Position numbers and translations under genes: made by a program. The notes under the pieces are model-generated. The model was not told where the DNA came from. It searched no databases and was given only the letters and a program-made list of their open reading frames with translations. A stretch of DNA of 64,000 nt from the NCBI RefSeq assembly GCF_918797505.1, contig NC_092796.1, positions 58,000,851-58,064,850 on the forward strand, given 5' to 3'. The number at the start of each line of letters is the position of its first letter. Position 1 is the first letter of the stretch. Below, in pieces: positions 54,433 through 64,000 of the stretch. This stretch comes from Bemisia tabaci. Lineage: Eukaryota > Arthropoda > Insecta > Hemiptera > Aleyrodidae.

Positions 54433-55383
54433 AGCGACTTATATGTATGTATATAGGAGCGATGCTTATTAGACGGGCCATGGTTGGCAAAAGGGAGGCT
54501 AGACGGACTTTGTATCAGAAGGGGTAAGAAATAAGGATAAGGGCCCGTTTAAGGGCCTGTTGGTATTGGGCTGACATGCACAGCCACAACTTGTCTGGGA
54601 GAGGGCCACTAGCCCTTTGAGGGAAGCAAAAACTCCCCTAGATACGCCCAAGATAGATAGGTCTAAGTTTACCCGGGGGTGCAATGCAAGCAGTCTAGGA
54701 ATGTTCTCACTTTTTATAAAACAAATTCTTTTTCGAGGAATAAAAGTTCTTTACGAGAGGCTTAGCTTGTCATCCACCCAAACTGTGGCTCCCGTAGGAG
54801 AAATAATGGAAGCTATTGGCATACTTCGACTCAATTAGGGCGAAGTTTGTGTAAGATATAAGTAGGTGTTCAGAGTCACCCCCTCCCCCCCCCCCCACAA
54901 AAAACCAAAAAAAAAAACAGCAGTGACAAGAAGTATCGACAGAATCACCGTTTTGTAACGCAATAGAACTTACGGTACCGGCGACCAGACTCAGTGAGCG
55001 GAGCGATCGCAAATATTCATATTTTAATTAATTTTCACGCTTCTTGGTCTCAATGCACACCAGCTGGGTTGCCGCATGAAACGCGCGGTTTCAGCAATCT
55101 CAACGCCTAAGTTGTCTCCAGGCATCCTAATCGAATGAGACCCATAGGACCAAACTATGCATTATTCCAATATTTTACACTCCTGAGAAACCGCAAAAAA
55201 AAAATTCATTTTCGTGGCATACTTAAATTCTCTGCGAAACAAATTTTTGTGGAAACTTCAAAAAGACAGAGTCAAATATTTACCCCCGCCCCCCTCCCAA
55301 TAAAAAAATAAGAGTCTTCAGCGAAGTTCAGAAAACTACCAACGAACCGGAGTTTGAATGAAAAATAAAACTACAGATAGGCG
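54433..55383. other. Nothing recognised apart from homopolymer runs
   Basis: A CCCCTCCCCCCCCCCCCCAC run followed by A-rich sequence lies near 54880-54920. Otherwise no exon or repeat family can be supported. Confidence 0.4.
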
Positions 55384-55632
55384 ATGAACGCAACAAACTA
55401 CGTATCTCGGTATGAGAAGTCGCAAATCTCCTGTCAAATTTCATGTATCTAAACAAATGACTGGTCATCCTTTTGGCAAAACATTTTGTTATAGCTTTAT
55501 CTTCGTCCAGAGCAATATATTCTGAAAATGTTTAAAAAATTCGAGGCATATTCTCTTAAAATAATAAAATTTGAGCGGAAATTTTCAAGTCCCAAAATCG
55601 AGATCCGCAGTTCGATAGCTTCATCAGCGAGA
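55384..55632. repeat. ACGTATCTC-family element, diverged copy
   Basis: GATGAACGCAACAAACTACG then TATCTCGG and GAGAAGTCGCAAATCTCCTG on the left, CCCAAAATCGAGATCCGCAG then TTCGATAGCTTCATC on the right. Confidence 0.65.
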
Positions 55633-55712
55633 TTCTGTTGCTATTGCATAGTGCTAATGTATTCGCAGATTTCGGATGCGATAGCACGTGAGCAATTTTG
55701 ACTGTACTTGAA

Positions 55713-56378
55713 CAGGCCCGCCACATCCCATCTCGGGCCCTGGTACCAATTTTCTGGCCTGGGCCCCTAGCACGGGGGGGGGGGGGGGTCCGGGGGGCCT
55801 CCCCCGGGAAATTTTTGAAATTTTAAATCTATTTGGACGCATTATGAAGCTCTTATGATGGAGATTTTCCATCAATTTCTGCAGAATAATTACGCCTTTT
55901 TGTTTACTTTCAGCACCAAAAACTTTCGAATTGTTGCATTCAAAACATCTATAAATTTTTTTTTTGAGGAGGCAGATGATAATTTTCAATTCTATGGGGA
56001 GCCGGGCCCCCCTGGACTCCCCTTTCGTACGTCTATGGCAAGATAGTTAAGCCATTGAAGTGGAGGATGCCCAGAAAGGAGCCTCTTAGCATCCGACAAC
56101 GGAAGAAAATGAAACACAGTTACTAAAAATATCATTCTACATATACTCAAAATCTTGAAAATCTCTAAAAAAGTAAGAAAAATTTTATAGTGCCCTAGCG
56201 TGTTTTTGAAACTTTATTCACCTTTTGCGGAATTTTTAGGGTAATTTTTTCACTTTTCCCTACGAGACAAGGGTTACACATGAATTCGTAGTGGTTTGTC
56301 ACCTGCGTCACGGGCCCCTCCAGGGCCCGGGCCCCGGTACCAGGGACCCAGTATCCCCCCCCCCTTGTGGCGGGCCTG
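55713..56378. mobile_element. hAT-type non-autonomous element, CAGGCCCGCCACA ends
   Basis: It is 666 bp from CAGGCCCGCCACATCCC to TTGTGGCGGGCCTG. TACTTGAA occurs exactly at 55705-55712 and 56379-56386. It contains G and C homopolymer runs and repeated GGGCCC words near both ends, and no transposase. Confidence 0.93.
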
Positions 56379-57349
56379 TACTTGAATATATTTGGTCAAT
56401 TAATGTTATACTCACAAGTCTCATTCTTCTATGCAATGGTATGTGCAGATAGTATAACTCCAGTCTCAGACTTCGAGGGGATAAGGTATAAGGTATTTTT
56501 TCACGTATACGTCAGCTATACATATTCGCTATGCGAATATTCAAATACTTGGTTTTGAAAAATTCATGCAGTATGATGGAAGAAGGAGAGGTTGGAACAC
56601 ATCAACTTGAATTGATGTTTTTTTGCAGAGCGATCACTCATTACTCCAATTGAATTATTGAGTGCGAATTGACTTTAAAAAACCTAAGCAAGGATTTTTT
56701 TTTCTTTTCTTCAAACTTCGCACTGACTTGCTGCAGTTGCACTTGTGCATTTATCATGAGAAGAATTGACAAGAGTGATTTACTGTTGTAATCGTGAAAG
56801 CCTTGCCAAACCCCTAAAAATCACAAAATTCCGTTTGTCCGTAAATATGTTACAGGAAAAACCCGAAATCGGGTTCTCACTGTGACATATAAATCCATAA
56901 CTCAATTCCTACCAAGTATTGACTTATTCATGAATCGGACTTGATAGAGTTTTGTTACAATCCAAGGTTTTCCAATTTTTAATTAATGTATCTCTTAACT
57001 TGTGTCCAAAGATACAGTTCGAAGTCTGTATTTTTGCACATTTCAGCTACATTCATCTCCTGCATTAATTCACTATCCTTGATCTCCTATTAGTAGATAA
57101 TTTGCTACCACTCCAAGAATGTTCCTTCATTATAAGAGTCCGCTCTCGTGGACTGAATAAAACGCCCTCTGAGGGTTGGACTGCGAAGCAGCCACGGGCA
57201 GGACCCCCTGATGGTTGCACACCATTTGTAAACGCATCGAAGTCAAAAGAGTATACTTTAAGTAGGATGAACAAATCTATAGGCACAAGCCCACCTTTAT
57301 TACACGTATAACGGGATTGCTGTGATCGGTGAGCAATACTGAATTATTT

Positions 57350-57689
57350 TCACGGTCGTAAGAGGGAAGATGTAACAGTCGCATTACGTCCTGACGGAAA
57401 AAAGTGGAAAAATACGAAAAGTCTTATAAAATTGCTAGGTAAAATAGTCCGTGCAGTTATCTGTTGAGCACGTCGCATCATATTGCACACATTTAGCTGT
57501 CTGCTATAACTGCAAAACCGCAGTTGCAAGATTCGGAAAAGAACTCCTATTTCCGACATGGAAGCCATTGTTATAAACTGGTCTCTTGACTGATCTGATC
57601 GCATATAGTCTACACCTTGAGCACTGGTCCGTGCAATGTATCTGAGAATTGTTTTGCAGTCATAAAAAATATTATGCAAGCATAATCCT
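57350..57689 (-). CDS. Orphan minus-strand exon, unrecognised
   Basis: The acceptor is ATATCAATCTGCTTTACAG. After one base of a split codon the frame reads GLCLHNIFYDCKTILRYIAR and about 90 more residues, ending TVTSSLLRP. It is rich in Ile, Leu, Arg and Cys with no recognised domain. A possible upstream donor GTGCAG|GTGAGTAAT exists at 58375-58381 but lies next to a MITE, so the link is weak. Confidence 0.25.
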
Positions 57690-57931
57690 CTGTAAAGCAG
57701 ATTGATATTCATGAACAAATAAACTCGCAAATTATCTTGCACGCAGAATATTGAAAAATCGATCCAAATGTTCATTCATTTTTTTAAAGTAGAGAATCAA
57801 GCGATCGAGTTTTCTTTAAAAAAAGGTAATAAAAAAGAACATTTAATTTTACTCTCAGGAAATAAGATTTTTATGCAAGATCAACCTATGTGATCCATCA
57901 TTTAGAGGTAATACCTACATTTTGATGGCCC

Positions 57932-58172
57932 ATGTGTAAAACCACGTATCTCTATCGTGGTGTTTCAAAATTCCCACTCCTATTTTATTTTTTCCAAAAG
58001 ATACACGCTTACTTCATGGCTCTAAAGTTGTATAGAACATCCTGCAAAAAAAGAAGACAAATCGAGGAAGTTTTCACGAAATTACGTTGAATAGCTTTCC
58101 AAAGCAAAAATAAAGTATGATGGCAAGTACGTAACGTCGCATTCGGAGTTACACGGTTTCGCACATTGGTCA
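57932..58172. repeat. ACGTATCTC-family element, diverged subfamily
   Basis: GATGGCCCATGTGTAAAACC then ACGTATCTC opens it and TTCGCACATTGGTCATCG closes it, with ATTT-like flanks. Confidence 0.7.
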
Positions 58173-58381
58173 TCGATTTCACCTTGAAAATTTATGAAAA
58201 ACTTTCTTTCTAAAAAGGTGGACGAAATATTCAGAAGCTTGTGGATTTATTCCTCGAACACCGTTTTTTCACAATTTTTTTTTAAAAAGCGTTAAATAAA
58301 TAAGCACTGGCCGCACAATATGGGAAGGACAGAGTTTGAAACACAGGACCAGGGTCTCATTACTCACCTGCACGTCACGAA

Positions 58382-58523
58382 TTGGACTGCATTTTGCAAT
58401 TTGGAACTATAAAATCTGGCTCTTCTAGAAAAACCTTTATGTACATAGGGAAACTGATGCCACATACCTTGTTCTTAAACCGGGCTAGAATTTATAGTTC
58501 CAAATTGCAAAATGTAGTCCAAT
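58382..58523. mobile_element. Palindromic MITE, ATTGGACTGCATTTTGCAAT family, best copy
   Basis: ATTGGACTGCATTTTGCAAT then TTGGAACTATAAAATCTGGC on the left is mirrored on the right up to TTGCAAAATGTAGTCCAAT. It is 142 bp. Confidence 0.88.
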
Positions 58524-59192
58524 TGTTCTTAACTCTGAGTTAGAGTTCAATCCTTCACGTTAGGCAACGGTGTGTGGGACATTGCGCGTAGAGGTCGGTC
58601 ATAGACCAGCGATGACACTAACCACAGCCAACGGCGAGAATTCTCGATTCGCTCGATTATTTGACACCTCGCCTCTCTCTTTGATGAACGTTCCAGATTT
58701 GTTTACTCTCCCATAATCACGCTCATCAATAATACAGAACCGAAAGTACTCGGCCTCCGATCAATTGCAAGTGCCCTGAAGCCATGTATCAAGATAGCTT
58801 GAACATTTTTACATTTGATCTCATCACGTAGTGAACGGAAATTCTTCCTACTCATTAGTGGCTAGTTGCGTAGGCAACATCTTGCTTATTTTAATACCCT
58901 TGACTGTTTAATTTGGCATGACTTTTCTTTGGTTAAATTAACAATGTACCTACAATACCTAATGTTTTTATTTTTTACTTTCATTTACTTGCCATCTTGC
59001 CATCGATCTTACTGGCGTCACGTTACCGTTTAAAGACAAATTCATTAATATTGATTGAAATTTACCAATGATTCTCTGATAAGACGTATTTTGAAGAACA
59101 AATTTACCACTTTTTCCCCTTTTTTTTGTAACATACATAGGTAACATACATAATATCACGATGTCTTGGTATGAGAAAAGCGTTTGAAGAAT
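58524..59192. other. Nothing recognised
   Basis: AT-rich DNA. The minus-strand frame 58968-59279 runs into the next MITE and has no domain. Confidence 0.4.
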
Positions 59193-59527
59193 GGGCCAGT
59201 TGCGCTGGTGACAGAATCGTGCTTTGATGCTTGATTCTTGTAGATTAGCTAAAAATAAGAAGATCTGTTCAAACAGCAACTTTCTACGTTGAATATCAAC
59301 CGAGATATCATCCTTTGAAAAGTCGGGTTTTTGACGTCATCCAACGCGGTAGTGCATAACATGGCATGTGCTACCGCGGTGGGTAACGTCGTAAATCGAG
59401 TTTTTCAAGACGCGATATCTCGGTTAATATTCAACGCAGAAAGTAGCTGTTTGGACAGATCTTACTATTTTTAGTTGATCTGCAAGAATAAAGCATCAAA
59501 ACAGCAGCGTGACCAGCGCAACTGGCC
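59193..59527. mobile_element. Long-armed palindromic MITE, GGCCAGTTGCGCTGG ends
   Basis: Arms of about 130 bp run GGGCCAGTTGCGCTGGTGAC onward through GCTTTGATGCTTGATTCTTG and CAACCGAGATATC. The inverse ends at GCGCAACTGGCC. The centre contains GTGCATAACATGGCATGTGC. Non-coding. Confidence 0.9.
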
Positions 59528-60130
59528 TCTTCTCTAAGCGGCACTCGTTCAGAGAAAAAAATCTGCTTAGTCTGCCGTTCACTCTTCCCTTGCATAACTC
59601 ATGTTTGTTTCTGCTTGCAGAACTATCTATGCTTTGCAAAGCCTTCAGACTATGTACTTTCGACGAATCAAAAAATAAAGGTATAAATGAAAAACAACAA
59701 TGAACTGAGATAATAAAAAGCAACAATTAGACACAATCGTGTGACAAACAAGTCACGTAAGAGTGAGAAAGGCAAAATATGTTTTGTGCTTTCCATACCA
59801 GGACATTGCAGAAGTGGCAACACCACTGCGCGCAACTATTCGTGCTCCAAAGCCGCTCATATTGCCATCTTGGTTATTGAAGGCGAACTCGACAAAATGC
59901 GAGACACGTACTCTTATTAAGAGAATGAGTCTAATGTACGAGAGAGTTACAGCCAACTGAATATATTTCTATGGGTAAATTCTTCTCATAAATCACGTTG
60001 GGCTTATCGGAAAAGTCGAAAATCCACTCCATATTACAATCTGCGCAGTTTATAACACGCTTTTTCAAATTTACCGCGTATGCGGGCAGTTTTGTCTTGA
60101 TGACCGGCAGTCAGGTTCGCTCGGAGGACT
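59528..60130. other. Nothing recognised
   Basis: Opposing frames of 60-75 codons at 59496-59960 have no domain or splice support. Confidence 0.4.
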
Positions 60131-60386
60131 ATTCTGCCATGCTAAGAAACAACGCTATGTGAACTTTCAAGAGTTGCCAGATTTCCCCGAATAAAACATG
60201 TATGTAGAAAGCTATGCATATTTCTCCTTGAAATTTTCAGACGTTTTAGATAAAATTACGAACAAAATCCTCCTAATAATTGGAGAAAAAATACTCACAA
60301 ATTTTCCTGAAAACTCGTAATTTGTCGAAAGACATTTGGCAACGCCTGAAGGCTCATACGGCGTTTCTCCTTAGCTCGGCAGTATT
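60131..60386. mobile_element. Palindromic MITE, CTAAGGAAAAACGCCGTATG family
   Basis: CTGCCATGCTAAGAAACAAC on the left is mirrored by CGGCGTTTCTCCTTAGCTCG then GCAG on the right. Inner right arm TTTGGCAACGCCTGAAGGCT is well preserved. Confidence 0.8.
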
Positions 60387-60585
60387 TGCCAACGCTCTTT
60401 TATTATGCCCACGGATATGCGTGCCGCATACGGTTGGCACATAGTTCCGTTTGGTAGAATGTAAAATTTCCCCAAAGGGAATCATGCCCACTTTCACATT
60501 GTTTCTTACGCAGCCTCCCACGAGCACACCCCATCTTTCCCACTCGTCAATAGTTCCGTTTAGCAGAAATACGTCCAAATGATGT
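60387..60585. repeat. Right half of the GGACGTATTTCTACC element
   Basis: GGCACATAGTTCCGTTTGGT then AGAATGTAAAATTTCC, GGAATCATGCCCACTTTCAC and ACGAGCACACCCCATCTTTC match 20890-21056 in order. It abuts the preceding MITE directly. Confidence 0.75.
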
Positions 60586-62232
60586 AAGAAAAATTGCAAT
60601 TTTATCGCATTAAATCGCAACTTTATTTCCATATTTTCATTGCACTGTGCCACTTGGATTTTAAAGAGTCTCCTCTTTCAAGGAGTCGATATTACGGAGT
60701 CCGAGGAATTTTGCCTCGGGTTGCCCCCGGACTTTATTCAAAATAGAGAGAGCATCTTCATTGAACAGATTTTTGCCAGATGACAGTTGACGTCATCATT
60801 TTGAGTGAGGAACTTCTCAAGCGGTGAAACAGAGCGAGCTGCGTGCAAGTGGAGCGTTACTGAATCCGAGTTGTCTCTGTCTCTCTTCCTCCAACCACTC
60901 GGCCATCTTCAGGTTCCCGATACCCATCTCGGCAATAAAATTTTGCTCCAGCTTTATGAATGCTTGCACCTGCCATTCGCCGCACCGAGATAATTACAAT
61001 ATTATTCCCATTCTTCACGGTGATTCCTGTCCTCCGATTCCCCGTTTTGTTTACATTTTAGCCGAACCTTGATTGCCTTGTTACTTCCTCGAGAGTCTTT
61101 ATCGAAAAATTATTATTTTCTCAAATAATTATTGAGGCTGAGAAATGTTTTTTTTTTTTTTGTTTTTGCTTTTTTTATTCAATGTTAGCTACCCATAAAT
61201 TAATATAAAAAATTGCATTATGTTTTACAAATAAAAAGTTTTAAACATATAACAGAGTAATACGCTATGTTCTTAATCTATAGGAGGGATAGTTTAGGGC
61301 ACACTTTAGGATGGATCGCAACATCCTGAGTTGTAAATTCAGCATACCATGTCAAAAGCAATTGGTCGACGTTTTCCAATAAGATTCATCTGTTTCTTGC
61401 TAATTCACGAGTAGGTATAAAAGAACTTATCTGCGCAAGAAATCTGATGACACGAATGTTGTTTCCAAAGGAGCAAGAAATAGTAGTTCTTTATTGCAAA
61501 ATGTGTAGTCTAATTAGTCTTTTATTAGAGCTCGGTTGATAAATTTGCCTGTCTTCTCTTCCTTGATAATTGATTCAATTTTTTTTTAAAATTAAGGGCT
61601 AAAATCAGGGCACGTTCACCCTTAATAATGCGGAATTTTCTCTTTAAAAAGAGAATGTAAGGAACTTTTCATGTCACGTATATTTATCTAACTCCTTCAA
61701 TTTATTTCTAAACTACGCTTTAAACCAGCTCAAACATCATATTTTCAATTTTTCTATAAATGATAACCATTTTTCCTTTATTATTGTAACGAAAATTGCG
61801 GAAAACATAAATCATGTCAAGTCGAATATGAAAAAGAGTTTTTAGTTAACGCTAGATATAAAATTGGAGCAGAGACAAAATCAAAATCTCGAAGTTTAAA
61901 TTCTCAAAGTTGAAAAATTCAGTGTTAGATCATAAAACATAAATCATCAGTGGAAATTCTGAGACACCGCAACTGGGAGGTATCTTCTGCCGTCCTAAGT
62001 TAAAACTCCGTGCCGCCATCCTACATTATTTTTACTTGTTTTCTGACAAAATGCTGTTTTACAAGAAAACTAACAAACTACCCTTCTTCATTTTTTCAAG
62101 TCAACATTGTCATACCATTATTATGAGCTCGAAACAAAAAATTGACGCATTGTGGCAAATAGGTTTCCTTGTGATAGAGCAGTAAGTGTGGAGGAAAAAT
62201 GCAACATTTTGAGGCGTTTTTGCTATGGACGG
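60586..62232. other. Mostly nothing; a T tract and repeat fragments
   Basis: A T-rich run lies at about 61148-61177. A half MITE (AATAGTAGTTCTTTATTGCA) is near 61480, and ACACCGCAACTGGGAGGTAT-type fragments are near 61970. No exon is supported. Confidence 0.4.
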
Positions 62233-62247
62233 TAGGGCCGGATTAAG

Positions 62248-62411
62248 CAGTGGCGTGGTGTGGATCGCGATATATCGATTGTTATGCCATTTAAACCTAT
62301 GAAAAAAGATCGATTATCAGGGTGTTCGCAGCGAACACCTTAGTAATCGATTCTTTACCATAGCTTCAAATGGCGAGATATCGATCATCGATTATTCACG
62401 CCACGCCACTG
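62248..62411. mobile_element. hAT-type palindromic MITE, copy 3
   Basis: It is 164 bp, from CAGTGGCGTGGTGTGGATCG to CACGCCACGCCACTG, centred on GTGTTCGCAGCGAACAC. GGATTAAG is duplicated exactly (62240-62247, 62412-62419) and is itself part of the terminus of the host element. Confidence 0.95.
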
Positions 62412-62623
62412 GGATTAAGGGGTGGCCACATGGGCCGCGGCCCATGGCGGCAAATCTATAGGGGGCGGCAAATTTTGCCATTTTTAAATGCAGGTATAAA
62501 AAAAATTCGGATTTAGAAAAAAAAAATTACAAACGAGAAAAGGCGAAAAAATCTCTAATTTTCTGAGAGTATAGTAATTTCTACTTTTGTCGTCTTTCAG
62601 TGATACAAGAGACAGCACCTTTA

Positions 62624-62877
62624 ATTGGACGGAGTTAAACAGAAAGGAACCAAGCCACATCGGGATCGAACCGAGAAAAAGAGGTTTAAAGTTTGGCTCC
62701 TGCATAAGACTCAATGTGAAAGATAAACTTCAAGTTCAATTTCTGCAAAATTTGCTCCAACAAAAACTTTGAATTTTTGGCCATAGATAGTAGAGCAGTG
62801 GTTAAGTTCAAAACCAATTATAACCTCAATTTTTTCCAAAATGTGGGTTGGTTCCTTTCTGCTTAACTCAGTCCAAT
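62624..62877. mobile_element. ATTGGAC-ended element nested in the hAT-like copy
   Basis: ATTGGACGGAGTTAAACAGA then AAGGAACCAAGCCACAT on the left is inverted on the right (ATGTGGGTTGGTTCCTTTCT then GCTTAACTCAGTCCAAT). The homologue at 34485 reads through without it, which gives an empty site. TTA/TAG at the borders suggests a TA or TTA target. Confidence 0.9.
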
Positions 62878-62959
62878 TAGTCGAGTTAAGAGAGAAACCA
62901 AACACGCAATTTTGATGACGAGGACTTGAGATGAAAAGGAGAAGCCCTCGGCGCGGCGA

Positions 62960-63190
62960 TCGGCATGTAACACATATTAGCGCCTACATGACTGCTCGAA
63001 TACTTCACGCATTGCATCATACACAGTGCGGTCATTGCGGACAGCGTAAAACGGATAGCGCCTACCAGAATGCATGAATACCTCACGCATTGCGGCAAAC
63101 ACAGTGCGATCAGCGTGAGACGCATAGCGCCTACAAGACTGCGTGAATACTTCACGCATTGCGTCAAATACAGTGCGGTCTGCGAGGCGC
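62960..63190. repeat. Tandem repeat of about 75 bp, three units
   Basis: Units contain AGCGCCTACANGACTG, GAATACTTCACGCATTGC and ACAGTGCGGTC. They are the same units as at 34790-34935. Minus-strand frames here echo the unit (CVKYSCSLVGAIRF-like) and are artefacts. Confidence 0.85.
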
Positions 63191-63481
63191 GGCGGCGGAA
63201 GTTAAAATTATTAAACCACATTTATGTTTGTTCTTTCATAATTGTTTCGTTCATTTCTGATGAATGTAAGGCCTTGTACACACAGAGATAGGTTTACGAA
63301 ACTTAACTTTCGCGCAAAGTTCCGTGAACTTTTGCTAGTAGTGTTGACAGGGCTTTCCCAAAAAATGTGTTCAACACCAGGAAACGCGTCTTACGCACCC
63401 CTCCCCCGCTGGCACGTTCATTTGATGGTTTTCATTGATGTTTCAAAACGAATGGGCGGCAAGTAGGTGAATCCGCCCCTG

Positions 63482-64000
63482 GTAGGCACCCAACGCGTTA
63501 ATTTGATGCAAACAAGCTAAGTTACACTCGAGTACCTGTATAGAGGGAGTACAGTACGAGTATAGACATGTCAAAATATGGAGCTCCAAGGGCCCAACAG
63601 AACATAAAACCTTTGGAATCGAAAAATGTCACTGCCAAGCTTCAGATTCCAATATCAAACCAAAATTGCCGAGAATGTTCATAAGCGTTCTTCCGCACAC
63701 ATAAGTAAATTTTTGGGAAAAACTAAGTCAAATACGCATGCTTTACCAACGACTGGTCGTAACAATTGTAATAATGAATCACTGTGGATAATTTGAATTC
63801 AAACATTCCTTTTGGATCATAAGAGCTCCACCACCTAACCTCAAATTACCGACATGTCCGCACTTTCCCCGTATAGGTACGCTATGTTATGGCAACCGAA
63901 CGAGTCCTTTCAATTTTTTCGCTTTTTAGATTTTCCACGGGATTTTTGTGCAGCTGTTTTCAGTGGATCTCGGTCCTGGGAGATGTAAGTGGAGAGTGAG
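63482..64000. other. Nothing recognised
   Basis: AT-rich sequence to the window end with no exon or repeat that I can define. Confidence 0.4.

Larger units (their letters stand above)
62233..63481. mobile_element. hAT-like element, copy 2, with two nested MITEs
   Basis: It is homologous to 34485-35511, including GGCCACATGGGCCGCGGCCC, GTCGAGTTAAGAGAGAAACC, AAGGCCTTGTACACACAG and the end GGGCGGCAAGTAGGTGAATC. A hAT MITE (62248-62411) is inserted in its left terminus and another element (62624-62877) in its body. No clear outer duplication is seen. Confidence 0.8.

Noticed and set aside
62886..63221. Cysteine-containing repeated peptide (about 25-residue period) on the minus strand
   Set aside because: It is the translated tandem repeat inside the hAT-like element, also present at 34724-35026.
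1..64000. CRISPR array, prophage, operon or bacterial system
   Set aside because: No regularly spaced short direct repeats with unique spacers, no ribosome-binding sites and no dense coding; the splice sites and MITEs are those of an animal genome.

Overview
This is eukaryotic nuclear DNA, AT-rich and intron-like, almost certainly from an insect. The evidence is short exons with GT-AG splice sites, a TATA/initiator promoter, and dozens of short palindromic DNA transposons (MITEs). Several repeat ends recall, from memory only, hemipteran (whitefly-type) repeats; I could not check this. There are no operons, no bacterial genes, no CRISPR array, no rRNA, and nothing I recognise as viral.

The main gene runs on the minus strand across more than 32 kb. 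Three exons have matching splice phases: a signal-peptide exon (36930-36977), a 31-base microexon (21786-21816), and a 251-base exon (4880-5130) that reads as the first part of a zona pellucida (ZP-N) domain. ZP proteins of insects are secreted or membrane-anchored organisers of apical matrix and cuticle. The rest of the gene should lie left of base 1. Its introns of about 15 and 17 kb hold most of the repeats, and a candidate nested plus-strand gene: a TATA/Inr promoter at 15487 and a signal-peptide exon at 17184 that carries a one-base frame break.

Right of the ZP gene, 41-58 kb holds less certain minus-strand exons. They include a two-exon 196-codon gene (43627-44958) and three orphan exons. 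A two-exon plus-strand gene candidate (51250-53109) has an internal array of about 13-residue repeats that changes frame midway. A LINE ORF2 tail remnant lies at 54127-54432.

Mobile elements dominate. hAT-type MITEs with exact 8-bp target duplications lie at 22547, 23564, 25054, 55713 and 62248. CACTG-ended (CACTA/EnSpm-like) elements with 2-3 bp duplications lie at 13150, 15770, 26962 and 35838. A 250-bp family flanked by AT-rich 4-bp duplications lies at 5266, 9298, 46300, 47314 and 52166. Further palindromic families, a purine-rich minisatellite and nested insertions (537-1263, 34485-35511, 62233-63481) make up much of the remainder. Remaining long stretches show nothing I can support as genes.
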